44,425 nucleotides of DNA, from positions 1 through 44,425 of the forward strand of contig JANQFY010000196.1 in NCBI GenBank assembly GCA_028277585.1, in the 5' to 3' direction. Of this stretch, positions 25,245-33,211 are shown in pieces (the first letter of the stretch is position 1; each line of letters begins with the position of its first letter). The translations under genes were made by a program, and so were the position numbers. The notes beneath the pieces are model-generated. The model was not told the DNA's origin. It made no database searches and was given only the letters and a program-made list of their open reading frames with translations. The DNA comes from Sedimentisphaerales bacterium. GTDB lineage: Bacteria; Planctomycetota; Phycisphaerae; Sedimentisphaerales; Anaerobacaceae.

Positions 25245-25573
25245 GGTTTTCTCTCCCACAACTGCTGCAATGTCGTGTGCACCAGCATCCACTGATTTCG
25301 GTGTTCGGTCAGGGCCTTGGCGCCCTGTTCCTTGAGTCGATAGTACTTTCGCTTGCGGCCGGCCACGCTGGTCTGCATATACGACTGCACCTGGCCCTGC
25401 TTTTCGAGTCGATGCAAGACGGGATAGAGCATCCCGTCCGTCCAGTTCATTCCTCCGCCGGAAAGATCGCGGACCCGCTTGATGATGGCATAGCCGTAGT
25501 TGTCGCCTTCGGCCAGGATGGATAGGACCATCGGAGCCGCAGAGGCCGCCACCAAATCCTTTGAAACCGCCAT
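25232..25573 (-). CDS. PadR-family transcriptional regulator
   Basis: A 113-residue winged-helix protein. Seen in order: 'APMVLSILAEGDNYGYAII' (helices 1-2), 'VRDLSGGGMNWTDGMLYPVLHRLEKQG' region (recognition helix with the family signature G-x-L-Y-P-x-L-x-R-L), 'GRKRKYYRLKEQGAKAL' (wing and the K/R-Y-Y-x-L-T/K-x-x-G motif) and a C-terminal dimerisation helix. PadR proteins repress by binding palindromes and often control the next gene. Start: GGAGG is seven bases before the ATG at 25573; the longer frame from 25642 crosses the operator and is rejected. A perfect inverted repeat overlapping the -10 box just upstream strongly suggests self-repression of the regulator and its membrane partner. 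Confidence 0.92.
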   Translation of the reverse strand: MAVSKDLVAASAAPMVLSILAEGDNYGYAIIKRVRDLSGGGMNWTDGMLYPVLHRLEKQGQVQSYMQTSVAGRKRKYYRLKEQGAKALTEHRNQWMLVHTTLQQLWERKPCLT

Positions 25574-25589
25574 GTTCGCACCTCCAATT

Positions 25590-25614
25590 CTATGCATTGC
25601 TTCTATATGCATAG
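25590..25614. promoter_or_regulatory. Probable PadR operator (8-bp perfect inverted repeat)
   Basis: CTATGCAT (25590-25597) and ATGCATAG (25607-25614) are exact reverse complements separated by 9 bp. The outer arm overlaps the -10 box at 25611-25616, so binding would block transcription of the padR gene. Confidence 0.68.
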
Positions 25615-25639
25615 TAGTGCTAGGTATACATGGCGTCAA
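25611..25639 (-). promoter_or_regulatory. Promoter of the padR-permease-prefix operon
   Basis: Minus strand: TTGACG (25639-25634), a 17-bp spacer, TACTAT (25616-25611). The -10 shares four bases with the inverted repeat at 25590-25614. Confidence 0.65.
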
Positions 25640-25676
25640 CAAGAATTCTCAAGAGACGCCGGATTCCTTTGTCGAT

Positions 25677-26612
25677 TCAAATCGGCGGGCGTGGGCTGTC
25701 CAGGCAGAAATCGACGAGTTCTTCGATGACGGCGGTCCCGGCGCACATGACCTTGTCGGCGCCGCCCCAGTAGATCTTGAGTGTTCCGTCGTCTTCGGGG
25801 ATAGCCGCGCAGGTGAAGACGACGTTGTGGACGTAGCCCACGATTTCCCAAGGGTCCTCGGGCTGGAGGATCCAGCGGTCGCCCACGGCGATGATCCGGG
25901 CCGGGTCGGCCAGATCGTGCAGGGCGACACCCAGGCGGTAGACGCAGCCGTCCATGGTCGGGAAGACGCCGTGATAGATATTCAGCCAGCCGCGCGACGT
26001 CTTGATCGGCGGCGCGCCGGGGCCGATTTTCATCTCATCCCAGTGATATGTCACGGGTTTCATCACGACCTGGGAATCGCCCCAGTGGACGAGGTCGGGC
26101 GAGTAGCTGATCCAGACGGACCAGGGGCTGATCTCTGAGTGGGGCCGATCGAGCCGCACATAGCGGCCGTCGATCTTCTCCGGGAAGATCACGGTGTTGC
26201 GGTAGTCCGCCTGGGTGATCAGCGCGACCCGCTCCACGGTTTCGAAGTCGGTGGTCTTCGCCAATCCGATCCGAACGCCGTGCTGGGAGTAGGCGCTGTA
26301 GGTGATGTAATAGGCGCCGTCGATGAACGTGACGCGCGGGTCCTCGACGCCAAAGGCCTCGTACTCCGAGAAGGGCGGCTCGGTCCCGGGCGTCATGAAC
26401 GGGTCGGGCCGGGCGGTGAACTTGAACCCATCGTCGCTCTCGGCAAGCCCGATGATGGATCGCCCTGTGTCGAGGTGCGAGCGAAACAGCATGATGTACC
26501 GTCCCTCGTACTTCGCGACCGCCGCGTTGTGCACCGTCTCGACGGCATAGGGTATATCATCCTTCGTCAGGATCGGATTGCCTTCGTAGCGCGTGACGAT
26601 CTTCTTATCCAT
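25677..26612 (-). CDS. GH130-family glycoside phosphorylase/hydrolase
   Basis: A 311-residue protein with the GH130 five-bladed propeller. Typical segments: 'RYEGNPILTKDDIP' at the N-terminus, 'VHNAAVAKYEGRYIMLFRS' in blade 1, 'FGVEDPRVTFIDGAYYITYSAYS' carrying the catalytic Asp in G-V-E-D-P-R, 'GPGAPPIKTSRGWLNIYHGV' and 'YRLGVALHDLADPARIIAV'. No signal peptide, so intracellular. Characterised GH130 enzymes phosphorolyse or hydrolyse beta-mannosides (beta-1,4-mannosyl-glucose, mannobiose, beta-1,2-mannan); the subgroup and donor cannot be assigned by eye. AGGGGA lies before the ATG. It is close to a GT4 and a sugar-dehydrogenase gene, a company such enzymes often keep, though a flavin reductase and a MarR gene stand between. 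Confidence 0.9.
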   Translation of the reverse strand: MDKKIVTRYEGNPILTKDDIPYAVETVHNAAVAKYEGRYIMLFRSHLDTGRSIIGLAESDDGFKFTARPDPFMTPGTEPPFSEYEAFGVEDPRVTFIDGAYYITYSAYSQHGVRIGLAKTTDFETVERVALITQADYRNTVIFPEKIDGRYVRLDRPHSEISPWSVWISYSPDLVHWGDSQVVMKPVTYHWDEMKIGPGAPPIKTSRGWLNIYHGVFPTMDGCVYRLGVALHDLADPARIIAVGDRWILQPEDPWEIVGYVHNVVFTCAAIPEDDGTLKIYWGGADKVMCAGTAVIEELVDFCLDSPRPPI

Positions 26613-26695
26613 GGCGCGTTCCCCTGTCTTGGCCCGTGATCGGATGTTCGCTGACTGCTCCTGTCAGTATTCAGCAGCCTTTCGCCAAGGACCAG

Positions 26696-26723
26696 AGTAT
26701 AGCGTTGGCAAGCGATTCCGCAA
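26696..26723 (-). promoter_or_regulatory. Probable promoter of the GH130 gene
   Basis: Minus strand: TTGCGG (26723-26718), a 16-bp spacer, TATACT (26701-26696). The leader to the ATG at 26612 would be about 77 nt. Confidence 0.48.
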
Positions 26724-26760
26724 GACCGTCGCGGTGTAGCATACATCATCGCCATGTTGG

Positions 26761-27321
26761 TCAATCTTTCATGCCCAGGCCGTCCTTCCAGGCGCGGCCG
26801 ATGCTGGTTTCGAGTTGCCAGTAACGGTTGTCCGGCATGGTCAGGATCATCGGTTTGGTCTTCTCGACCTGCGGTCTGCCGTTCTCCAGCACATCGGCCC
26901 GGGCGTAGGCGTTTACGATTTCTCCGATGAACAGGTAATTGGTGGGCAGTTCCACGGTTTGAACCAGTTTGCATTCGAGGTTGACCGGGCAGTCTTCGAT
27001 CATCGGGGCGTTTTCGAGTTCGCCCGTGAAGGTATCGAAGAGGGTGGACTTGTCGACCTTCTTGCCCGAAACGACGCCGCAGTAGTCCGTGATCTGCTCC
27101 ATTTCGGAGCCTGGAAAACAAATGCTGAAGGCTTCGTTCGCGAGAATACCCGTGGGTGTCTGGTGCTTCTTGTTGATACCTATGGCGATCAGAGGCGGCG
27201 CGGCGTTGACACGGCTGCACCAGCCGACGGTCATGAAGTTCGCCTTGCCATCGACGATTGTGCCGGCCAGCACGACCGGCATGGGGGGAATCACGTTTCG
27301 GTTGATCGCGACCTGCTTCAT
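26761..27321 (-). CDS. Flavin reductase-like FMN-binding protein
   Basis: A 186-residue protein of the flavin reductase-like split-barrel family (PF01613). Seen: 'PPMPVVLAGTIVDGKANFMTVGWCSRVN' (strands and the FMN-phosphate loop), 'PPLIAIGINKKHQT', 'FSICFPGSEMEQITDYCGVVSGKKVDK', and 'NYLFIGEIVNAYA'. Members reduce free flavin with NAD(P)H or serve as small flavoproteins in redox stress and aromatic metabolism; this compact 'Y-C-G-x-x-S-G-x-x-x-D-K' type is frequent in anaerobes. Cytosolic. AAGGAGA stands nine bases before the ATG. It lies downstream of the MarR gene on the same strand, but has its own TATAAT box with a MarR-type palindrome in front, so it is probably a MarR target. Confidence 0.9.
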   Translation of the reverse strand: MKQVAINRNVIPPMPVVLAGTIVDGKANFMTVGWCSRVNAAPPLIAIGINKKHQTPTGILANEAFSICFPGSEMEQITDYCGVVSGKKVDKSTLFDTFTGELENAPMIEDCPVNLECKLVQTVELPTNYLFIGEIVNAYARADVLENGRPQVEKTKPMILTMPDNRYWQLETSIGRAWKDGLGMKD

Positions 27322-27358
27322 GAGGCGTTCTCCTTCTCAGGTTATCCTGCTCAGGGGC

Positions 27359-27384
27359 ATTATAAGTGTGTGTACATACATGTA
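27359..27384 (-). promoter_or_regulatory. Flavin reductase promoter with MarR-type palindrome
   Basis: Minus strand -10 TATAAT (27364-27359). Directly upstream, in the spacer position, lies the palindrome TACAT-AC-ATGTA (27373-27384), and TGTACATACA at 27371-27380 is the exact reverse complement of a 10-mer in the marR promoter (27874-27883). No good -35 is visible. Confidence 0.58.
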
Positions 27385-27412
27385 TAGTTGGCAAAAAAGG
27401 AACCGGTCGCCC

Positions 27413-27847
27413 CTATTCCGGGGCCATCAGGGCGTTCGCCCGATGGATATCGGCGGTGATCTTGACGGCGAATTCTTCGCCCAACTCCTCACAGTATCGA
27501 TCGTAAAGCGTCTTGAGGGCCTTGATGATGTCCTTCTCAAGCCGCTGCCCGGTCTTGGTCGGATAGATTCGGGTGGTCTTGCCTTCCTGCTCTCGCTTGA
27601 GAACACCGCGGACTTCGAGTTTGTCGACGAACCGGGTCATAGTCGATGGCTGCAGATTCATCTCCCGGCTGAGCTGATTCTGTGTCAGGCCCGGCCGTTC
27701 ATTCACCAGCAGCATCAGATAGGCATACGAAGGCGAGAGCCCCACCGGGGCGAATGCCTCTTCGGCCATGCGATTGATATGCCGGGCGAGGGAATTGGCC
27801 GTGAAGTACAGGCAACACTCCAGATATTTCGCTGTCTTCTTGCTCAT
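27413..27847 (-). CDS. MarR-family transcriptional regulator
   Basis: A 144-residue winged-helix regulator. Helices 1-2 ('YLECCLYFTANSLARHINRMAEEAF') form part of the dimer interface, 'GLSPSYAYLMLLVNERPGLTQNQLSREM' and 'QPSTMTRFVDKLEVRGVL' are the DNA-reading helices, 'KREQEGKTTRIYPT' is the wing with its basic residues, and the C-terminal helix completes the dimer. MarR proteins release DNA on binding phenolic or redox-active ligands or on cysteine oxidation; two cysteines (residues about 11-12) in helix 1 could be redox-sensitive. The next gene on the strand encodes a flavin reductase and the two promoters share a palindromic 10-mer, so this regulator likely represses both. Confidence 0.9.
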   Translation of the reverse strand: MSKKTAKYLECCLYFTANSLARHINRMAEEAFAPVGLSPSYAYLMLLVNERPGLTQNQLSREMNLQPSTMTRFVDKLEVRGVLKREQEGKTTRIYPTKTGQRLEKDIIKALKTLYDRYCEELGEEFAVKITADIHRANALMAPE

Positions 27848-27855
27848 GGTCCACC

Positions 27856-27884
27856 ACTATACCTGACATATATTGTATGTACAA
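27856..27884 (-). promoter_or_regulatory. marR promoter overlapping a palindromic operator
   Basis: Minus strand: TTGTAC (27884-27879), a 17-bp spacer, TATAGT (27861-27856). The -35 is part of the palindrome TTGTA-TG-TACAA (27873-27884); a second, overlapping repeat ACATA-N5-TATGT lies at 27866-27880. Binding here would block polymerase, so self-repression is likely. Confidence 0.62.
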
Positions 27885-27943
27885 GCATATTATCTCGCTG
27901 GTTCACAGGTTTCTCGCTTTTCTCTCAGGTTATCCGCAGCCGA

Positions 27944-28984
27944 CTAGAGTTGGCCAGTCGCTTCGCGGCGGAAGATCTCCTCGTAGACCTTCTCGTAGCC
28001 GGAGACCATGGAGTCGATGGTGAAATTGGCCTCGACGTGCTGACGGCATTTCTGGCGGTCGATCTGGTCGATGGCCCGTATGGCGCTGACGGCTTCCTCT
28101 ACGTTGTTGACCAGATACCCCGTCTGGCGATCCTTGACGACCTCGCGGCACGAGCCCAGATCCATGGCGATGACGGGAACGCCGGCAGCCATGGATTCGG
28201 CCATCACCAGGCCGAATCGCTCGGGGATTGTGTTCAGATGCAGCACGGCCAGGGCCTCGGCCAGCAGCGCATCGCGCTGGGGAGGGTTGACCGGACCGAT
28301 GTATCGGATGAGATTGTCGTCGAAGTGCTCAGCGCAGCGGTCGAAGTAGCCTTGATCCTGGACGATCCCGGCGACGATCAGGGGCATGTTAGCTTTCTGG
28401 GCGGCCCCAATGGCAAGATGCAGCCCCTTGTCCGGGTGGATGCGCCCGTAGAAGACGAGACTCTTGCCGGGCCTTTCGCGGAAGGTCAAGTTCGACAGAT
28501 CGATTCCGTTGTAGACTGTTGCAAGGTACGGCAGTTCGGGATCACGGTCCGAATCGCTGATGGAGACGAAGTAGCTGTCCTTATGAGCCCGGTAGACACG
28601 TAGAATGTCCGGCTCGGAGAATCCGTGAATCGTGGTCAGCATGGGCGTTTGTATGAAGGGCCGATACGTCAGGGGCAGATAGTCGAAGTTGTTGTGGATC
28701 AGGTCAAACTCGCCCGCCCGGGCCAGCGCCTTGGAGATGTGCAGGCAGGTCGAGACGGGGGGAATCTGCGATTTGTCCTCTTCATAGCCTGTGTCGATGA
28801 AGCTGACGAGATTTGCTTTCGTGACTGAGTCACGGGTGGCGAAGAGAGTGATATTCCGCCAGCCTCGAGCGACGAGTCCCTCGGCGATGTTGCTGGCGAC
28901 CGTCTCCCAGGCGCCGTAGGCGCGGGGGGGCGTTCGCCATGCTACCGGTGAGAGTATGGCGATGCGTTTATCCTTGATGTCCAT
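27944..28984 (-). CDS. GT4-family glycosyltransferase (AviGT4-like)
   Basis: A 346-residue GT-B fold glycosyltransferase. The N-terminus 'RIAILSPVAWRTPPRAYGAWETVASNIAEGL' is the start seen in AviGT4-like proteins: a glycine-containing acceptor loop followed by a helix. The C-terminal donor domain has 'SLVFYGRIHPDKGLHLAIGAA' (retaining GT4 signature), 'YIGPVNPPQRDALLAEALAVL', and the E-x7-E pattern in 'PERFGLVMAESMAAGVPVIA'. It would move a sugar from a nucleotide donor to a lipid, glycan or compatible-solute acceptor at the inner face of the membrane; donor and acceptor are unknown. The gene is 35 bp downstream of the nucleotide-sugar dehydrogenase gene on the same strand, so the two likely act together. 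Confidence 0.9.
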   Translation of the reverse strand: MDIKDKRIAILSPVAWRTPPRAYGAWETVASNIAEGLVARGWRNITLFATRDSVTKANLVSFIDTGYEEDKSQIPPVSTCLHISKALARAGEFDLIHNNFDYLPLTYRPFIQTPMLTTIHGFSEPDILRVYRAHKDSYFVSISDSDRDPELPYLATVYNGIDLSNLTFRERPGKSLVFYGRIHPDKGLHLAIGAAQKANMPLIVAGIVQDQGYFDRCAEHFDDNLIRYIGPVNPPQRDALLAEALAVLHLNTIPERFGLVMAESMAAGVPVIAMDLGSCREVVKDRQTGYLVNNVEEAVSAIRAIDQIDRQKCRQHVEANFTIDSMVSGYEKVYEEIFRREATGQL

Positions 28985-29019
28985 CTAATGCCTCCGTGCA
29001 GCCAACAAAGCGAGCCGCG

Positions 29020-30672
29020 CTAGGCCTCAGGCGTCGATCCTTTGACCTCAGTCTTGATCCGCTGGATGTGGCCGCGACCCAGGGCTTTGACCTCACAGCC
29101 GAGCTCGAAGTAGCGCCGAATCCTCTGGTCGTCGAGGATGCCGAAGCAATCGATCACGGCCAGGGGGCCCCCGGCCCAGCGAACGACCTCGTCCGGCTCG
29201 AGTTCGAGATAGGGTTTGTGCGGCACGGCGAGGATGACCACCTCGGCGCCGTTCAGCGCCTGGGCGATGTCCTGTTCCACGCGGGTCTTGGTCAGGCCGT
29301 CCTGATTGCGGAAGAAGCGGGCCCAGGAGTGCCCCGGAGCCGGATACGTGTCCTGGCTTTCGAGTTCGTACCAGTGTTCGACATAGGGATCATGCACGCG
29401 AATCTCGGCGCCCATTTCCGTGAGCTTTCGCACCACCATCTCGCTGCCGCTATAGCGCGTATCGCCCACATCCTGGCGATAGCTGGCGCCGCAGACCAGG
29501 ACATCGGCATGAGCGATGTACCGGCCCATATTGCGCAGGGCGTCCCGCGTCAACTGGGCGACATGGAGTCCACGCGTGTCGTTGATATCGATGGCATTGG
29601 GCGTGATCTTGAAGATGCTGTCGCCGTCTTCGAAGCCGAGGATATGCTTGTACGCCCAATAGCCCAGCCCGCCGTCCTTGGGCAGACAATATCCCCCGAT
29701 GCCGGGTCCCGGGAAGATCATGTTGCTGTGTGTTGGCCGCATCTTGATCGCGTTGATCACCTTGATCAGATCCACGCCGTTGCGTTCGGCGAACAGACTC
29801 CACTCGTTCAGGAACGCCAGGGTTGTGGCGCGGTAGGAGTTCTCGACGATCTTGGTGGTCTCGGACTCAATCGGGCGGTCCATTACCGTCAGCGGGAATT
29901 CGTCGGTGTTGAGAACCTCGTGCAGGAACTTCTCGACGCGGCCCCGCGCCTCTGCGTTGCACCCCGAGCAAACGCGCCAGAAATCCCGAATGGAAGAAAC
30001 GTAGTGCCGCCCGGGCATGACGCGCTCGAAACTGTGGGCCAGCAGCGGTTCGCTCTCGATCCCGCGGGTCGCGAATGCCTTCTTCATGATGGGCCAGGCG
30101 ACGAACTCGGTCGTCCCCGGCGCGACGGTCGTTTCGATCAGGACCAGGCACCCAGGTTCGATCTTCTCACCAATCGTCCTCATCGTCGCTTCCAAGGCGC
30201 TCATCTCCGCCTGCCCCGTTCGCATATCGCCCAGATCGTGTTTGGTGTAATCGCATTGGACGTCGATCACGACGCAGTCGGCCAGTTTGAGGCAGTCGCT
30301 GTTGTACGTCGCGATGAGGGTTTTCTTCTGCAGCACGCAGCGCTCGATCATGGGATCCACTTCGGGATCTTCGGCCTTGACCGGTGACTGGCCTCGGTTC
30401 AACAGCGGGATCTTCCAGTAGCTGCGCGTGCTGGGCCGCTGACAGCCGATTACGAACTTGCTGGGTCGGCCCGTCTCCTTGTCGACTGTGTCGGCGATGA
30501 TCGCAGCCATGACGGCTCCGACGAAGCCGACGCCCATGACCACGACAAATTCCTTGCCCTCATCGCGGGCGGCCTGAGCGAGGGCTTCGAGCCGTTGAAG
30601 CTCGGCCTCATAGGCATCGGGGGTAGGAAGTGCGAATTTCTCACCTGTGGGACTTGCTGAATACTCGCTCAT
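29020..30672 (-). CDS. UDP-glucose/GDP-mannose dehydrogenase-family nucleotide-sugar dehydrogenase
   Basis: A 550-residue protein, longer than the usual 430-450. The Rossmann domain is 'FVVVMGVGFVGAVMAAIIAD' (G-x-G-x-x-G), preceded by about 45 extra residues. The catalytic region holds 'GPGIGGYCLPKD' with Cys329 as the thiohemiacetal nucleophile, plus 'IVENSYRATTLAFLNEWS' and 'IETTVAPGTTE', as in UDP-glucose and UDP-ManNAc dehydrogenases. The C-terminal sugar-binding domain shows 'CGASYRQDVGDTRYSGSEMVV' and 'VHDPYVEHWYE'. It would oxidise a nucleotide sugar to a uronic acid using NAD. Insertions near residues 65-110 and 430-460 make the exact substrate unclear. Start: GAGAGG nine bases before the ATG at 30672. 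Probably an operon with the GT4 gene. Confidence 0.9.
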   Translation of the reverse strand: MSEYSASPTGEKFALPTPDAYEAELQRLEALAQAARDEGKEFVVVMGVGFVGAVMAAIIADTVDKETGRPSKFVIGCQRPSTRSYWKIPLLNRGQSPVKAEDPEVDPMIERCVLQKKTLIATYNSDCLKLADCVVIDVQCDYTKHDLGDMRTGQAEMSALEATMRTIGEKIEPGCLVLIETTVAPGTTEFVAWPIMKKAFATRGIESEPLLAHSFERVMPGRHYVSSIRDFWRVCSGCNAEARGRVEKFLHEVLNTDEFPLTVMDRPIESETTKIVENSYRATTLAFLNEWSLFAERNGVDLIKVINAIKMRPTHSNMIFPGPGIGGYCLPKDGGLGYWAYKHILGFEDGDSIFKITPNAIDINDTRGLHVAQLTRDALRNMGRYIAHADVLVCGASYRQDVGDTRYSGSEMVVRKLTEMGAEIRVHDPYVEHWYELESQDTYPAPGHSWARFFRNQDGLTKTRVEQDIAQALNGAEVVILAVPHKPYLELEPDEVVRWAGGPLAVIDCFGILDDQRIRRYFELGCEVKALGRGHIQRIKTEVKGSTPEA

Positions 30673-30866
30673 CGTTCGTCGCCTCTCACTGCGGCCTGCA
30701 TTACGAGACCTGGTTCTCTCCTGCATTGCGGTGCGGCACCGTTCGCGTGACGCCTGCGATGGTATCGCGGCTCGTGACCAGGAATCAAGGGTTTTTCCGA
30801 GGGCATGGGCTCTGGACGTCTCTCAGGGCCGATTCCGGCGAAGCCCATGGCACTTGAGCCGCTGAA

Positions 30867-30878
30867 ATGGTATAATCG
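30867..30878 (+). promoter_or_regulatory. Extended -10 promoter of the LamG/dockerin-like gene
   Basis: ATGGTATAATCG: TG at 30868-30869, one base before TATAAT (30871-30876). Identical over 12 bases to the box at 5905-5916. The leader would be about 60 nt and includes AGGAGG at 30935-30940. Confidence 0.58.
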
Positions 30879-30946
30879 ATACGGCGTTGAGAGGGAAAGC
30901 ACGGTCGAGGGCCTCTCAGATGCGTAATCAGAGCAGGAGGATGATT

Positions 30947-33211
30947 GTGCGTGTGCAGAATTGGTGGTTTCTAGGGCTACTCGTGGGAGGCCTCGTTCCG
31001 ATCCTGACGCTGGGCGCGGCGGTGTTCGAGTATCCTTCCGATCTGACCGACGCCTTTGACGCCGACCAGAGTTGCTGGACCGGAATGTCGTCCCATGGGA
31101 CCTATCCGGTGTCGATTGTGCCGCATGCCTGGCTGGTCGGTCCGCCCCCATCAGAATTGACGGCTGTGACCATTCCGGAGAACCATTGGATTGACCTGCT
31201 CTTCTCGGGTGTGCTTGTCGACGGCCCGGACGATGACATCGAGATGGTCGAATCCGGCAAGGCGGGTGAGGAGGCCATTGTCTTCCTGACCGACGGCGCT
31301 GAGTGCGAGTACGCCCTGGGTATCGTCAAGGCCGAGAAACTGCACGTTCAGGCGCTGACATACATCAGTATGGAATTGCCTGAGATTGAGGTTCCCTGGC
31401 CCCTTCGAGGCGTGCGACTGGTCGGAACGGATCACGGTGGACAGTCGCCCGGCTTTGATGTTGGAAGCGTCCAGGCTCGGATTTCGCACGCATGCGATTC
31501 GATCGCGCGTCATCCCAATCCGGTCGGCGGTCAAGTCAATACGCCTATTGATGTGAACCTCGTCTGGACGCCCGTCTGCGAGGGGCACGAGCAGCTTCTC
31601 TATTTCAGTGAAGTCAGAAGCCTCGTTGAAACAGGGGATTCGACCGTCGCGTTCCGAATCGAACCGCCGGACGCCAACGACATCGAACCGCCTCACATCC
31701 AACTGGGCCGAACGTACTTTTGGCGCATCGATACAGTCAGTCAATCCGACACCAACGACATCGCGGCCGGAGAGGTCTGGTCGTTTACCACCACAGACTA
31801 TGTAATGATCGACGATTTCGATGCGTATGGTGGGTCGTCGGCCCCGTCTCTGCGTGAAGCCTGGCCCACGCGCAGTTGGGGAGGCAATACCATCGAGAGT
31901 GGAGACATCTTCCGCAGTTGCCGGCAATCCATGGTTTTTACATATTACTACGATTCGCTCCAATACTCTGAAACGTACCATGATTTCGCTTCCCCCCAGG
32001 ATTGGACACATACAGGAGATGGCGTGCTGCGCTTCTGGATCTACGGCAAGCACAACAACGACACCCAAGGGCAAATGTACGTGACGCTCAGCGACGGGCA
32101 GAACGAACAACAGCAGCGGTTTGCGGGAGACGTGCAGGCGCTTACCCGACCCGAGTGGATGGCCTGGGACGTGCCGCTGCGCGACTTCAACGATGTCAAC
32201 CTGGCGGGCGTCACCCGGCTGACCTTTGGCCTCAATTGGCCGGACGCTCAGGTAGGCCAATTCGGAAGTGGCACGGTGTACATTGATGACATCTCAATCT
32301 GCGCTCCGCAATGCTCAAATGCGCACCGTCCGAACGCTGACCTGACGTCCGACTGCATCGTTGACCACACAGACGTTCAGCAGATCGCCGCACAGTGGCT
32401 GTATGAACCAGTGGGCGCTGTATCCGTATCGCCGCCAGGAGATCCCGTTCTCTGGTATCGATTCGATGAGAACGCCAGCGACAGCACCGGTTTCGCCCAT
32501 GGGCAGGTTTCTGGTCGGCCGACCTACGAAGACGGCGTTCATGGCCAGGCCATACGCTTCCTCAACCCAGGCGACGCGGTCGAGGTTGGCGACGCGGCGC
32601 GGGTCTTCCAGGGCATTCACGACGCGATCACGATTGCGTTCTGGCAATACGGCGAGGACTCGTCACATCTCAACGACACGCTCTGTTGCTCGAACTACAC
32701 CTACGGCGTGGCGAATCCGTCTATCGCGATCCACCTGGGCTGTTGGCGTCGCCCGGGGCGGTATCGCTGGGACTGCGGCACCCCCTGGTCGTACGAGAAT
32801 CGCTTGGCCGGCCGGCACGGTTCATCGGACGAGTGGACCGGGCGCTGGAACCACTGGGTGTTCACCAAAGATGCCCAGGGCGATGCGGAAAACCGACGAA
32901 GCGTGATGCGGATCTATCTCAATGGGCGTCTCTACGACAGCCGCTTCGCGCCCGACGCGCCGATTGACAACATCACCTCGTTTGTCATCGGGACGGGTTG
33001 GTACGGCCGCTATGACGGACTCATTGACGATTTTCAGATCTATGACCGTGCCCTCAATGAACCGCAAGCTGCCTATCTCGCCACCGACGGGACTGGGGAG
33101 CTTCCGTATCCGGAATCGCTTCCGGCCGATCTCAACTCCAGCGGCGCCGTAGACTTCCGCGACTTCGCTGTTCTCGCCGAACAGTGGCTGCACAGCGGGC
33201 TCTGGCCTTGA
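30947..33211 (+). CDS. Large secreted protein: Ig/FN-like, beta-sandwich, LamG and two dockerin-like motifs
   Basis: A 754-residue protein with a signal peptide (WWFLGLLVGGLVPILTLG). Domains by rough residue: 1-185 unassigned beta region; 190-285 FN3-like ('NPVGGQVNTPIDVNLVWTP', 'GRTYFWRIDTVS'); 286-455 a carbohydrate-binding-type beta sandwich ('MIDDFDAYGG', 'GTVYIDDISI'); about 460-485 a first dockerin-like half ('ADLTSDCIVDHTDVQQIAAQ'); about 498-705 a LamG/concanavalin domain ('DPVLWYRFDENASDSTG', 'GLIDDFQIYDRALNEP'); 720-750 a second dockerin-like half ('DLNSSGAVDFRDFAVLAEQW'). It probably binds glycans outside the cell; no catalytic motif is seen. Start: AGGAGG is six bases before the GTG at 30947; an ATG touching AGGAGG at 30941 and another at 30920 are less likely. 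Confidence 0.8.
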   Translation: MRVQNWWFLGLLVGGLVPILTLGAAVFEYPSDLTDAFDADQSCWTGMSSHGTYPVSIVPHAWLVGPPPSELTAVTIPENHWIDLLFSGVLVDGPDDDIEMVESGKAGEEAIVFLTDGAECEYALGIVKAEKLHVQALTYISMELPEIEVPWPLRGVRLVGTDHGGQSPGFDVGSVQARISHACDSIARHPNPVGGQVNTPIDVNLVWTPVCEGHEQLLYFSEVRSLVETGDSTVAFRIEPPDANDIEPPHIQLGRTYFWRIDTVSQSDTNDIAAGEVWSFTTTDYVMIDDFDAYGGSSAPSLREAWPTRSWGGNTIESGDIFRSCRQSMVFTYYYDSLQYSETYHDFASPQDWTHTGDGVLRFWIYGKHNNDTQGQMYVTLSDGQNEQQQRFAGDVQALTRPEWMAWDVPLRDFNDVNLAGVTRLTFGLNWPDAQVGQFGSGTVYIDDISICAPQCSNAHRPNADLTSDCIVDHTDVQQIAAQWLYEPVGAVSVSPPGDPVLWYRFDENASDSTGFAHGQVSGRPTYEDGVHGQAIRFLNPGDAVEVGDAARVFQGIHDAITIAFWQYGEDSSHLNDTLCCSNYTYGVANPSIAIHLGCWRRPGRYRWDCGTPWSYENRLAGRHGSSDEWTGRWNHWVFTKDAQGDAENRRSVMRIYLNGRLYDSRFAPDAPIDNITSFVIGTGWYGRYDGLIDDFQIYDRALNEPQAAYLATDGTGELPYPESLPADLNSSGAVDFRDFAVLAEQWLHSGLWP

